Below are positions 34,767 through 47,301 of a stretch of 64,000 nucleotides of DNA, piece after piece. Made by a program: the position numbers and the translations under genes. Under the pieces are notes generated by a model. The model was not told where the DNA came from and searched no databases. It worked only from the letters and a program-made list of their open reading frames with translations. Numbering within the stretch: the first letter of the stretch is position 1; every line of letters begins with the position of its first letter. Where the stretch lies: positions 930,001 to 994,000 of the forward strand of contig CAWICN010000001.1 in NCBI GenBank assembly GCA_963834725.1, written 5' to 3'. This DNA comes from PALSA-693 sp963834725 (GTDB lineage: Bacteria; Actinomycetota; Acidimicrobiia; Acidimicrobiales; Palsa-688).

Positions 34767-35704
34767 CCGTCCGGGCGCCAAGCGTGCATCGCCGGGCCGG
34801 GCTGCCGGCTGCGGTTGACATCTACGAGGTCGGCGCCCGCGACGGCCTGCAAAACGAAGCGGTGGCGGTGCCGACCGCCACCAAAGCCGAGTTCATTGGC
34901 CGGCTCGTCGCCGCCGGGGTCCGGACGGTCGAAGCCACGTCCTTCGTGTCCCCCAGGTGGGTGCCGCAACTCGGCGACGCCGAGGTCCTTTTCCCATTGC
35001 TGGACGGTAAGCCCGGCATCCGCTATCCGGTGCTGGTTCCAAACCAGGCGGGCTTCGAACGAGCCCAGGCCGCCGGCGCCAGGGACATCGCGGTGTTCGG
35101 GTCGGCCACCGAAAGCTTCGCCCGGCGCAACCTCAATCGCACCGTCGAGGAATCGCTGGAGATGTTCGCTCCCGTGGTCACCGCCGCCCGTCGTGACGGG
35201 ATGTGGGTCAGGGCCTACGTGTCCATGTGCTTCGGCGATCCTTGGGAGGGCGATGTTCCCGTGCGCCAGGTGGTGGAGATCGCCGACCGGCTGGTGGCGA
35301 TGGGCGCCCAGGAGCTCAGCGTGGGCGACACCATCGGCGTGGCCACCCCGGGGCATGTGGCCGACCTCATCGGCGCGCTTTCCGAAGCAGGGATCCCTCC
35401 GGCCGATATCGCTGTCCATTTCCACGACACATACGGCCAGGCGCTGGCCAACACCCTCGCCGCCCTCGAGGCGGGGGTCACCACCATCGACGCCTCGGCG
35501 GGCGGCCTCGGGGGATGCCCGTACGCGGAGAGCGCCACCGGCAACCTGGCCACCGAGGACCTGGTCTGGCAGCTGGAGGGCCTGGGCATCGCCACGGGGG
35601 TCGACCTCGACGCTCTGGTGGCGACCAGCATCTGGATGGCGGGGCAGCTGGGCCGGCCCAGTCCGTCCCGGGTCGTTCAGGCCCTGGCCGGGGAGGCTTC
35701 GTGA
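34763..35704 (+). CDS. Hydroxymethylglutaryl-CoA lyase
   Basis: A 313-residue TIM-barrel lyase that splits HMG-CoA to acetyl-CoA and acetoacetate, the last step of leucine breakdown. EVGARDGLQNEAV holds the catalytic Arg-Asp pair; TSFVSPRWVPQLGDAE and VSMCFGDPWEG are family blocks; HFHDTYGQALANTLAAL has the metal His residues, and SAGGLGGCPYAESATGN the active-site Cys loop. The start overlaps the mccA stop (ATGA) and has the ribosome-binding site GAGAGGAG. It is followed by an acyl-CoA dehydrogenase with a GTGA overlap. Confidence 0.94.
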   Translation: MTVRAPSVHRRAGLPAAVDIYEVGARDGLQNEAVAVPTATKAEFIGRLVAAGVRTVEATSFVSPRWVPQLGDAEVLFPLLDGKPGIRYPVLVPNQAGFERAQAAGARDIAVFGSATESFARRNLNRTVEESLEMFAPVVTAARRDGMWVRAYVSMCFGDPWEGDVPVRQVVEIADRLVAMGAQELSVGDTIGVATPGHVADLIGALSEAGIPPADIAVHFHDTYGQALANTLAALEAGVTTIDASAGGLGGCPYAESATGNLATEDLVWQLEGLGIATGVDLDALVATSIWMAGQLGRPSPSRVVQALAGEAS

Positions 35705-36867
35705 CGGGATCGGGGTGGCTCACCGCGGAGCATGAGGAGCTGCGCGGCACCGTTGAACGTTTCGCCCGGCGGGAGGTCGCTCCCGTGATCGGGGAGCTGT
35801 ACGAACGGGGCGAATTCCCTTACGACATCGTGGCCCGGATGGGCGAGATGGGTCTGTTCGGTCTGCCCTTTCCCGAGGAGTACGGAGGCATGGGCGGCGA
35901 CTATTTCGCGCTCTGTCTGGCCCTCGAGGAGCTCGCCCGGGTGGACTCGTCGGTGGCCATCACGCTGGAGGCGGGCGTGGGGCTCGGCGCCATGCCGATC
36001 TACCGTTATGGCACCGAGGCCCAGAAGCAGAAGTGGCTGCCCGGGCTGTGTGCGGGGAGAATGCTCGGAGCATTCGGCCTGACCGAGCCCGGTGGCGGCA
36101 CGGATGCGGGCGCCACTCGCACCACGGCCCGGCTCGACGGGGGGCAATGGGTCGTCAACGGGACCAAGTCCTTCATCACCAACTCGGGGACCGACATCAC
36201 CGGTCTGGTGACCGTCACGGCGGTGACCGGCGAGGCGTCAGCGGGCATGCGGGAGATCTCCGCCATCATCGTGCCGGCGGGCACACCGGGCTTCGGTGTG
36301 TCCAAGAAGTACTCGAAGGTGGGATGGATGGCGTCGGACACGAGGGAGCTGTCGTTCGTGGACTGCCGCGTGCCTGAAGCCAACCTGCTCGGCGAGCGGG
36401 GACGCGGCTATGCCCAGTTCCTGCGGATCCTCGACGAGGGCCGCATCGCCATTGCCGCCCTTTCGGTGGGGTTGGCTCAGGGGTGCATCGACGAGTGCCT
36501 GCGCTATCTCGGCGAGCGGGAGGCGTTCGGGCACCGAATCGGGGAATACCAGGTCCTCCAGTTCAAGGTGGCGGACATGGAGGCGCGGACCCATGTGGCC
36601 CGCCTGGCGTACTACGACGCCGCCGCCCGGCTGCTGGGGGGGCGTCCCTTCAAGAAGGAGGCGGCCATCGCCAAGCTGGTCGCCTCCGACGCCGCCATGG
36701 TCAACGCCCGGGAGGCGACGCAGATCTTCGGGGGCTACGGCTTCATGAACGAGACGCCGGTGGGCCGCTTCTACCGCGATGCCAAGGTCCTCGAGATCGG
36801 GGAGGGCACCTCTGAGGTCCAGCGCATGCTGATTGCCCGCGAGCTCGGGCTGCCGAGCGCCCGCTAG
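35701..36867 (+). CDS. Acyl-CoA dehydrogenase (isovaleryl-CoA dehydrogenase-like)
   Basis: A 388-residue acyl-CoA dehydrogenase. FGLPFPEEYGGMGGDY, FGLTEPGGGTDAGATRTTA, WVVNGTKSFITNSG and the C-terminal FGGYGFMNETPVGRFYRDAK, EIGEGTSEVQRMLIAREL are complete family blocks; the Glu of GEGTSE is the probable catalytic base in the short-chain type. Given its place at the end of the mccBA-lyase operon, isovaleryl-CoA is the likely substrate. GTG overlaps the lyase stop (GTGA). The last codons and stop are part of a 36-bp tandem duplication. Confidence 0.92.
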   Translation: MTGSGWLTAEHEELRGTVERFARREVAPVIGELYERGEFPYDIVARMGEMGLFGLPFPEEYGGMGGDYFALCLALEELARVDSSVAITLEAGVGLGAMPIYRYGTEAQKQKWLPGLCAGRMLGAFGLTEPGGGTDAGATRTTARLDGGQWVVNGTKSFITNSGTDITGLVTVTAVTGEASAGMREISAIIVPAGTPGFGVSKKYSKVGWMASDTRELSFVDCRVPEANLLGERGRGYAQFLRILDEGRIAIAALSVGLAQGCIDECLRYLGEREAFGHRIGEYQVLQFKVADMEARTHVARLAYYDAAARLLGGRPFKKEAAIAKLVASDAAMVNAREATQIFGGYGFMNETPVGRFYRDAKVLEIGEGTSEVQRMLIARELGLPSAR

Positions 36868-36923
36868 TTGGTCCGTGTGACGCTGGAGCCGAGCGCCCGC
36901 TACTTGGTCCGTGTGACGCTGGA
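36852..36923. repeat. 36-bp tandem duplication across the stop codon
   Basis: The 36-bp sequence starting GCCGAGCGCCCGCTA occurs twice in tandem (36852-36887, 36888-36923). The only difference is the stop codon position: TAG in copy 1, TAC in copy 2. Copy 1 holds the last five codons and stop of the acyl-CoA dehydrogenase. Confidence 0.9.
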
Positions 36924-36964
36924 CTCTTTTCCGGGTTGACTGCTTGCTTTCCGGGCTTGGCGGG

Positions 36965-36993
36965 TTGCTAACTATCTCAAGCACCTGTATACT
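36965..36993 (+). promoter_or_regulatory. Sigma-70-like promoter of the phasin-like gene
   Basis: TTGCTA, a 17-bp spacer and TATACT, 49 bp before the ATG at 37043. It is the best -35/-10 match in the window, suggesting strong expression independent of the leucine operon. Confidence 0.65.
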
Positions 36994-37042
36994 ATGTGGA
37001 GCGTCCCGTTAGGACCACCCCCAACCCATGAAGGAGCACCCC

Positions 37043-37351
37043 ATGAACGCAACCGACGCCGCCGACGCCGCCGCCGCCGCCCAGGAGCAGGCCCTCGCCG
37101 CCATCCGGACCACGCAAGAGACCATCGTCACCTTCCTCGAGCCCTTTGCCGCCCTGGTCGAGCCCATCTTCGATGCGACCAGCGCCCTCCCCTTCGCCGA
37201 GTTGCTTCCCTCGCCCACGGCTGCCATCGAGCAGTGGTACGGCTTTGCGGCCAACGCCCTCGCCGCCCAGAAGGAGTTCTCGCTGTTGCTCGCCGGCTTG
37301 CTCCCCGCCAGTGTGGCGGCGGCGGCGCCGCAGGCTGCCCAGGCCGCCTGA
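37043..37351 (+). CDS. Phasin-like granule-associated protein
   Basis: A 102-residue Ala-rich helical protein with no signal peptide. Two amphipathic helices (about residues 5-45 and 60-85, the latter around AIEQWYGFAANALAAQ) resemble phasins that coat polyhydroxyalkanoate granules. The ATG with AAGGAG 6 nt before it is preferred over the start five codons earlier, which would sit upstream of that site. It has a strong promoter and a hairpin after it, so it is a single-gene unit. A PHA role is inferred; no PHA synthase is in the window. Confidence 0.6.
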   Translation: MNATDAADAAAAAQEQALAAIRTTQETIVTFLEPFAALVEPIFDATSALPFAELLPSPTAAIEQWYGFAANALAAQKEFSLLLAGLLPASVAAAAPQAAQAA

Positions 37352-37353
37352 AC

Positions 37354-37386
37354 GGTCCAGATCCCAACTCAGTAGAGATCTGGACC
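37354..37386. terminator. Hairpin after the phasin-like gene
   Basis: Perfect 10-bp stem GGTCCAGATC / GATCTGGACC with a 13-nt loop, starting 3 nt after the TGA. No T-run follows, so it may be an actinobacterial-type terminator or an mRNA stabiliser. Confidence 0.55.
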
Positions 37387-37517
37387 ACTGCGCCCGTCGG
37401 CCAAGCGCGTCACCCAGCCACGGCGCCGGACTACGGGCCGGGGAACCCCCGACACCGGGCTGGACAAGCACGCCGCCGATCAGTATCACTAAGCGACCAG
37501 ACGATAGCCCTCGGCAG

Positions 37518-38741
37518 CTAGTCGACGATCGCCGGGTACACCAGAGCCTTCAGCTGGCCCCGGAAGTTGAACGTCGCCGACGGCAGCAACTGGGTCATGA
37601 AGACGACGACGAGCTCCTCGGCCGGATCGACCCAGAAGATCGTCGAAGCGGCGCCGCCCCACATGTACTCGCCCCGGGTGCCGATGACCCCCGTCTCGGC
37701 GGGCCCCTGGCTGACCGCCATGGTCAGGCCGAACCCCATCCCCTCAAAGCCGACCTCGCCATAGCCGCCCGTCAGGGCGACGTCGGCGAGCTGGGCCCCG
37801 CCGGGCAGGTGATTGATGGTCATGAGCTCGACGGTCTTGCGCCCGAGGACCCGCCGCCCATCCAGCTCGCCCCCGGCCTGCAGCATCTGGCAGAAGCGCA
37901 GATAGTCGGTTGTGGTAGAAACCAGCCCTCCCCCACCCGACAAGAAGGTCGGTGGGGTCAGATAGGAGCTCTCGGTCGGATCGTCGACCAGAGTCAATTC
38001 CTTGCGGGAGTTGCGGGCGTAATTGGCCGCGAACCGGCCGACCTCCCGCTCTGGGACGGAGAAGCCGGTGTCGACCATCCCCAGCGGGCCGAAGACCTCG
38101 CTCGCCAGAAACTCGTCGAAACGGCGACCCGACAGGATCTCGACCAATCGCCCGCACACGTCGATCCCGAGTGAATACAGCCACCGCGTACCGGGATGGA
38201 ACCGAAGTGGCGCGCCGGCCAGCCGACTGACCATGGCCTCGAGATCGTGGTCAAGACGGATGGACGGTGCCTGCTGGCCGTCACCGATAGCCAGATCGAG
38301 ATCGGCGTTGTCCCGACCGTAACCAATCCCGGCCGTGTGCATCATGAGGTCCCGGATCTGCATGGGCCGGCGTGGTTCCACGAGGCGGCTCGACCCGTCG
38401 TCGGCCCGCTCCGCCACCCGGAGGTCCGCCCATTCGGGAATCAGCCGCGACACCGAGTCGGTGAGCTGGAAATCGCCGCGTTCGTAGAGCGACATCAGGG
38501 CCACGCCGGCGATGGGCTTCGTCATCGAGTAGATGCGCCAGATGGTGTCCTCGGACACGGGGACCTTCCGCTCCCGATCGGCATAACCGAGCGAGGAGAA
38601 GTGGGCCAGGACCCCGCGGCGCATCACCGCCACCTGACAGCCGGCGATCTTGCCGGCATCCAGATAGCGGTGGCGCAAATGGTCGTCGATGCGCGACAAC
38701 CGGCCCGCGTCCATTCCGGCCGCTTCTGCGTCGATCTTCAT
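37518..38741 (-). CDS. Serine hydrolase (beta-lactamase/esterase family)
   Basis: A 407-residue class C beta-lactamase-fold hydrolase of the esterase EstB/LipL type. The nucleophile is in RIYSMTKPIAGVAL (S-x-x-K), the general base Tyr in WLYSLGIDVCGRLVE, and the third box is near GGAASTIFWVDP in place of KTG. There is no signal peptide, so it is cytosolic. It probably cleaves esters or amides rather than beta-lactams. A strong GGGAGGG site precedes the ATG. The gene follows cysQ on the same strand but across a 100-bp gap, so it may have its own promoter. Confidence 0.9.
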   Translation of the reverse strand: MKIDAEAAGMDAGRLSRIDDHLRHRYLDAGKIAGCQVAVMRRGVLAHFSSLGYADRERKVPVSEDTIWRIYSMTKPIAGVALMSLYERGDFQLTDSVSRLIPEWADLRVAERADDGSSRLVEPRRPMQIRDLMMHTAGIGYGRDNADLDLAIGDGQQAPSIRLDHDLEAMVSRLAGAPLRFHPGTRWLYSLGIDVCGRLVEILSGRRFDEFLASEVFGPLGMVDTGFSVPEREVGRFAANYARNSRKELTLVDDPTESSYLTPPTFLSGGGGLVSTTTDYLRFCQMLQAGGELDGRRVLGRKTVELMTINHLPGGAQLADVALTGGYGEVGFEGMGFGLTMAVSQGPAETGVIGTRGEYMWGGAASTIFWVDPAEELVVVFMTQLLPSATFNFRGQLKALVYPAIVD

Positions 38742-38840
38742 GCCGGTCCCTCCCGATACTTGGCGCTTTGTGTCATAAAAGTGGCGTATACCGCGACAAT
38801 CATGACAGTATTCCGCCGGAGTCGACTCCGTGGGCTCGAA

Positions 38841-41467
<2,627 letters not shown>

Positions 41468-41482
41468 CTCCGGCACCTGGCA

Positions 41483-42395
41483 TCAGAAGTACCCTTCCTT
41501 CTTGCGGTCTTCCATTCCTGCTTCGGAAATACGGTCGTCGGCGCGGGTCGCCCCCCGCTCGGTGAGGCGGGAGGCTGCCACCTCGGCCACGACCTCTTCG
41601 GTGGTGAGAGCGGCCGACTCCACGCAGCCGGTGCACGTGGCGTCTCCGATGGTGCGGAAGCGCACCGTGGCCTCGAATGGCTCCTCGCCCGGCAGAACGG
41701 TCACGAACGGCGACACGGCCAGCAGCATCCCGTCGCGCTCGAACACCTCCCGGCGGTGGGCGTAGTACAGCGAGGGCAGCTCGATCTCCTCTTCGAGGAT
41801 GTACTGCCAGATGTCGAGCTCCGTCCAGTTGGACAGCGGGAATACCCGGATGTGCTCGCCCTTGTGGTGCCAGCCGTTGTACAGGTTCCACAGCTCGGGA
41901 CGCTGATTGCGAGGATCCCACTGCCCGAACTCGTCGCGGAAGCTGAACACCCGCTCCTTGGCCCGGGCCTTCTCCTCGTCCCGGCGGGCGCCCCCGAACA
42001 CGGCATCGAAGCCGTGCTCGCTGATGGCCCGCAGCAGGGTCACGGTCTGCAGCCGGTTGCGGCTGGCCTGTGGGCCGGTATCCTCCACCACCCGGCCGGC
42101 GTCGATGTCGTCCTGCACCCGGCTGACCACCAGGCGAACGCCCATCCGGTCCACCGTACGATCCCGGAACTCGATGACCTCGTCGAGGTTGTGCCCGGTA
42201 TCGACGTGCATGACCGGGAACGGCAGGGCGGCCGGCCAGAAAGCCTTGGCGGCCAGGTGCAGCATCACGCACGGAGTCCTTGCCGCCGGAGAAGAGCAGG
42301 ACGGGCTTCTCGAAGCCGGCCGCCACCTCCCGGATGATGTGGACCGCCTCCGCCTCCAGGGTGCGGAGGTGCGACAGCTCGTAGGTAGTCGGCAT
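41483..42395 (-). CDS. cysD: Sulfate adenylyltransferase subunit 2 (one frameshift)
   Basis: PAPS-reductase-type ATP pyrophosphatase that adenylates sulfate together with CysN. The start MPTTYELSHLRTLEAEAVH and the PP-loop LLFSGGKDSV are in one frame; then one surplus base near 42270 shifts it, and MLHLAAKAFWP, HVDTGHNLDEVIEFRD, FGGARRDEEKARAKERVFSF and LSNWTELDIWQYI follow to the stop. Corrected, it is 303 residues, the normal family length. The C-terminus ends with RKKEGYF, as usual. It lies 106 nt after icmF and 16 nt before cysNC. Confidence 0.88.
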
Positions 42396-42500
42396 CAGCT
42401 GGTGGCTCCTGGGTCGGCAGCGTTAGTCGGCACCTTCGTCTCCTGAAATATGACCAATCTAGTCGTGCTTTCGCAACCCCACCCGGCCACCCTGGCCCGG

Positions 42501-45500
42501 TTACACGTTACGCCGGTAGCGGCCTCCGACCTCGAACAGCGCATCGGTGATCTCGCCCAGGCTGCATGAGCGGACGGCCTCCATGAGCACCGCGAAGACG
42601 TTGTCCGCCGGCCAGGGCGGCCTCCTGCAGGCGGGCGATCACCGCGGGCCGCTCGCCGGCGTGGGCGGTGCGGAACTCGCGCCAGCCGGCGCAGCTGGCT
42701 CTGCTTCTCCTCCTCGGTCGAGCGGGCCAGCTCCAGGTGGTCCGGCACGGCGTCGCCGGCCGGGTTGCGGAAGGTGTTGACCCCGACGATGGGCAGGCTG
42801 CCGTCGTGCTTCTTGGTCTCGTAGAGCATCGACTCGTCCTGGATGCGGCCCCGCTGGTAGCCGGTCTCCATGGCGCCGAGCACGCCGCCTCGTTCGCTCA
42901 GGCGCTCCAGCTCGGCCAGGACCGCCTCCTCGACCAGGTCGGTCAGCTCCTCCACGATGAAGCTGCCCTGGAGCGGGTTCTCGTTGCGGGCCAGGCCCCA
43001 CTCCTGGTTGATGATCATCTGGATGGCCAGGGCCCGCCGCACCGACTCGGCGGTCGGCGTGGTCACGGCCTCGTCGTAGGCGTTGGTGTGGAGGCTGTTG
43101 GCGTTGTCGTAGATGGCGCAGAGGGCCTGCAGGGTGGTGCGGATGTCGTTGAACGCCATCTCCTGGGCGTGCAGCGACCGCCCGGACGTCTGGATGTGGT
43201 ACTTGAGCTTCTGGGACCGGGCGTTGGCGCCGTAGCGGTCCCGCATGGCGACGGCCCAGATGCGCCGGGCCACCCGGCCGATCACGGTGTACTCGGGGTC
43301 CATCCCGTTGGAGAAGAAGAACGAGAAGTTCGGCGCGAAGTCGTCGATGTCCATGCCCCGGGCCAGGTAGGCCTCCACGTAGGTGAACCCGTTGGCCAGG
43401 GTGAAGGCCAGCTGGGTGATGGGGTTGGCGCCCGCCTCGGCGATGTGGTAGCCGGAGATCGACACCGAGTAGAAGTTGCGGACCTGGTTGGCGATGAACC
43501 ACTCCTGCATGTCGGCCATCACCCGCAGGGAGAACTCGGTCGAGAAGATGCAGGTGTTCTGGCCCTGGTCCTCTTTCAGGATGTCGGCCTGCACCGTGCC
43601 CCGGACCTGGCGCAGCGTGCGAGCGCGGCCTCGGTCACCTCGGCCGGGGTCAGGGCCGCGCCCTTCTCGGATTCGGCCCGGCTCAGCTGATCGTCGATGG
43701 CGGTGTTGAGGAACATGGCCAGGATGGTCGGGGCCGGTCCGTTGATGGTCATCGACACCGACGTGGACGGGTCGCAGAGGTCGAAGCCGCCGTAGAGCGC
43801 CTTCATGTCGTCGAGGGTGGCGATCGACACGCCGGAGTTGCCGACCTTGCCGTAGATGTCGGGCCGGACGGTCCGGGTCGAAGCCGTAGAGGGTGACCGA
43901 GTCGAAGGCGGTCGACAGCCGGGTGGCGGGCTGGCCGGCCGGCCAGCAGGTGGAAGCGCCGGTTGGTCCGGAAGGCGTCGCCCTTCGCCGGCGAACATGC
44001 GGGCCGGGTCCTCGCCTTCCCGCTTGAACGGGAAGACGCCGGCGGTGTAGGGGAACTCGCCAGGAAGGTTCTCGCTGCGCAGCCAGCGCAGCAGCTCGCC
44101 GTCGTCGGCGTAGCGGGGAACGGCGACCCGGGGTACCGGCGTCCCCGACAGGGACACCCGGGTCAGCTGGGCGTCCCGGTACTCGGCGACCCTGGCCGGC
44201 CAGGCGTCGAGCAGCTCCCGGCTGGCGGCGGACAGCTCGCCGTGCTGGTCCTCCTCGGCCGCCAGGGCTTCGACCTTGGTGGCGGCGTCGATGTGACCGC
44301 CGGTGCGGAGGAGCTTGGCCACGTCGTTGAGCTGCTGGCGCCGGCGGGCCGCGGCCACGTCGGCGTCGGTATGGCGGTGGTAGTCGCGCACGGTCGCGGC
44401 GATCTCGGCCAGGTACCGGTCCCGGTCGGGCGGAACGATCGCCTGCCCTCGGGTCGAGGTCCGCCCCGATACGGCCGGAAGCTGTCCCGGGACCAGCTGC
44501 AACCCACAACCAGCCAGGTGTTGACCGAAGGTACTGGTAGAGGGCGGTGACGCCGTCGTCGTTGAACCGGCAGGCGACCGTGCCGAACACCGGGAGCTCC
44601 TCGAGGGGAACGCCGGGATGATCGCCCGTCCGGGCCAGCTGGCGGCGGACGTCGCGGAGGGCGTCCTGGCCGCCCCGGCGCTCGAACTTGTTGATGGCCA
44701 CGGCGTCGGCGAAGTCGAGCATGTCGATCTTCTCGAGCTGGGAGGCGGCGCCGAACTCCGGCGTCATCACGTACAGCGAGAAGTCGACGTGGGGTACCAC
44801 GGCGGCGTCGCCCTGGCCGATGCCCGGCGTCTCCACGATCACCAGGTCGAAGCCGGCAGCCCGGCAGGCGGCGATGGCGTCGTCGAGGCAGGCGGGCAGC
44901 TCGCTCCCCGAGCCCCGGGTGGCGAAGGAGCGGAAGAAGACCCGTCCGCCGGCGAGCGAAGACCCGGCCGCATCGGCCGGCGCGGTTGCCCCTGTGCCGG
45001 CGGCGCCTCCGCCGTCGCTGTCGATGGAGTTCATCCGGATGCGGTCGCCGAGCAGCGCCCCGCCGCCCTTGCGCCGGGTCGGGTCGATGGCGAGGACGGC
45101 GATGCGCAGCTTGTCCTCCTGGTCGAGCCGGAACCGGCGGACCAGCTCGTCGGTCAGCGAGGACTTGCCCGAGCCGCCCGTGCCGGTGATGCCGAGGACG
45201 GGGACGCGATGGCGGTCGGCGGCCTCGCCGATGAGCTCGTGCGTACGCGTGTCAAGGGTGCCGGTCTCGAGAGCGGTGATCACCCGGGCCAGGGCCCGGT
45301 GGTCGCCGGCGAGCGCGGCTTCCACCTCGGTCGCCGACGGCGAGGGCAGGGGCCGGTCGCACTCGGCGATCATGGTGTTGACCATGGCTGCCAGTCCCAT
45401 GGCCTGGCCGTCCTGGGGCGAGAAGATGCGGGCCACGCCGTAGCGCTGCAGGTAGTCGATCTCGTCGGCCACGATGGTCCCGCCGCCCCCGCCGTAGACC

Positions 45501-45787
45501 CGGACGTCCGGCCGGCCGGCGGCGCGGAGGCGGTCGACCAGGTAGCTGAAGTACTCGATGTGGCCGCCCTGGTAGGAGCTGACGGCCACGCCCTGGACGT
45601 CCTCCTGGATGGCCGCGGTCACGACCTCGTCGACGGAGCGGTTGTGGCCCAGGTGGACCACCTCGGCCCCCTGGGTCTGCAGCAGCCGGCGCATGATGTT
45701 GATGGCGGCGTCGTGACCGTCGAAGAGGCTGGCCGCGGTGACGAACCGGACGGGGTGAACAGGACGGTGCAGTTCCGGCATCACCAT
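42501..45787 (-). CDS. icmF: IcmF: fused isobutyryl-CoA mutase (frame-disrupted)
   Basis: Adenosylcobalamin mutase fusion interconverting isobutyryl- and n-butyryl-CoA. Order: B12-binding domain (FDGHDAAINIMRRLLQ, VSSYQGGHIEYF), MeaB-like GTPase chaperone (GITGTGGSGKSSLTDELVRR, AIDPTRRKGGGALLGDRIRM), then the mutase barrel (TVQADILKEDQGQNTCIFST, SVSISGYHIAEAGANP). Seven indels break it, near 44529, 43982, 43938, 43865, 43617, 42685 and 42612: five are single extra bases, one a 4-nt duplication, one a probable 4-nt deletion. Corrected, it is 1093 residues, the family size. ATG 45787 or 45781 is the start. A valine-catabolism role fits the adjacent E1 gene. Confidence 0.88.
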
Positions 45788-46203
45788 CCACTGTAGCAAA
45801 AGCTAGGACGTCCAACTAAATGCTAGTGGGGGCTGGCTGAATGGTGGTGGGGCTGGGCGGGCGTGGCTGGTCGGGCCGGTGGTCGGGCCGGCCGGGCCGG
45901 TGGTCGGGCCGGCCTGGCCGGTGGTCGGGCCGGTGGTCGGGCCGGCCTGCGGTCGTGGCGGGACGTGGGCCACGCCGGGACGGCGGCCCGGCCTGCGGTT
46001 GTGGCGGGCGTGGGCCAGGCCGGGAGGGCGGGCCGGCGGGCCCGCCGCATCGGCAGTGGCAGGGGGCGCCCAACCCGGGCGCGTTCGCTGAACTCGGGTG
46101 CGTTACGGGGCGGAATATCGCTAGAACTGTTCCCAAGGTGCGAAACGCACCCAACGATTGACGCTCGGTGCAGCGATAATGCCGCTTACTTCAGCACTGT
46201 CCT
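45788..46203. other. Gene-free stretch with GC-rich tandem repeats
   Basis: Between icmF and the formaldehyde dehydrogenase gene. From about 45866 to 45950 it consists of repeated GGTCGGGCCGGTGGTCGG and GGCCTGGCC blocks of variable order. Just upstream of the icmF start is a small AT-richer patch with the palindrome GGACGTCC (45806-45813), flanked by CTAG motifs at 45803 and 45823, a possible operator. Open frames through the repeats are compositional only. Confidence 0.55.
45866..45950. repeat. Irregular GC-rich tandem repeat
   Basis: Alternating units built from GGTGGTCGGGCCGGCC with GGGCCGGTGG and CTGGCC variants, roughly 10-21 bp each, five or more copies. It is not in any supported gene. 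Confidence 0.75.
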
Positions 46204-47291
46204 CTAGACCACGACCACCGAGCGCAACACCTCGCCCCGCTCCATGCGGGCAAATGCCTCCTCGACGCCCTCCAGCGAGATGGTCTCGCTGACGAACCCA
46301 TCGAGGTCCAGCCGGCCGCTCAGGTACAGGTCGATGAGCATCGGGAAATCCCGGGACGGCAGGCAGTCTCCGTACCACGACGACTTCGAGCGCGCCGCCC
46401 CGGCCGAACAGCTCGATCATCGGCAACTCGATCGTCATCGAGGGGTCGGGCACACCGACCTGCACCAGGATCCCCGCCAGGTCGCGGGCGAAGAAGGCCT
46501 GGCGGTAAGTCTCCGGCCGACCGACGGCCTCGATCACCACGTCTGCACCGAACCCGTCGGTGAGGTCCTTGATGGCCTCGACCGGGTCGACGGAGGCGGC
46601 GTCAACGGTGTCGGTGGCACCGAAGCGGCGAGCGCCACTCCAGCTTCCGCGCGTCGATGTCGACGGCGACGATCCGGCGCGCCCCGGCCAGGGCGGACGC
46701 GGCGATGGCTGCATCGCCCACTCCGCCACAACCGAACACCGCCACCGTGTCGCCCCGCCCAACCCCGCCGGTGTTGACCGCAGCCCCGAAACCCGCCATG
46801 ATCCCGCACCCGATCAGGCCCGCCGCCTCCGGGCGGGCCGCAGGATTGATCTTGACCGCCTGGCCGGCGGCCACGAGCGTCTTCTCGGCGAAGGCCCCGA
46901 TGCCGAGGGCCGGGGAGAGCCGGGTGCCATCCAGCAGGGTCATGGGCTGGGCCGCGTTGGCGCTGTCGAAGCAGTACCACGGCCGGCCTCGCCGGCAGGA
47001 GCGGCACAGGCCGCACGGGGCCCGCCAGGCCAGCACCACGTAGTCGCCTGGCACCACGCTGGTCACGCCCTCCCCGACCGCTTCGACCGTGCCGGCCGCT
47101 TCGTGGCCGAGGAGGAAGGGGAAGTCGTCGTTGATCGAGCCCTCGCGGTAATGGAGGTCGGTGTGGCAGACGCCGCAGGCGCGCACGGCAACGACGGCTT
47201 CGCCCGGACCCGGGTCCGGTAGCACCACCGTTTCGAGCCGGACGGGCGCCCCTTTCTCCGCAGCGACGACGCCGCGCACTTCGTAAGCCAT
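46204..47291 (-). CDS. mscR: S-(hydroxymethyl)mycothiol dehydrogenase (two frameshifts)
   Basis: Zinc- and NAD-dependent enzyme that oxidises the formaldehyde-mycothiol adduct, the actinobacterial route of formaldehyde detoxification. [15 protein letters not shown] holds catalytic zinc ligands, [14 protein letters not shown] the His/Glu, [15 protein letters not shown] the structural zinc knuckles, and [16 protein letters not shown] the Rossmann motif. One surplus base near 46633 and one near 46395 break the frame; corrected, it is 361 residues, with [20 protein letters not shown] and the usual GEVLRSVVV end. Mycothiol use is inferred from similarity across the whole chain. The E1 gene upstream ends 11 nt before its start. 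Confidence 0.88.
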
Positions 47292-47301
47292 ACCAGCGAT
47301 G

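Noticed and set aside
38771..38807. TGTCAT...ATGACA with a central GTATAC before the serine hydrolase
   Set aside because: The arms and the central hexamer do not share one centre, so it is not a true palindrome; arms of 6 bp occur by chance.
45841..46207. Several overlapping plus-strand frames rich in Gly, Arg and Trp
   Set aside because: Produced by the GC-rich tandem repeats; all frames are open and none has a recognisable start or homology.
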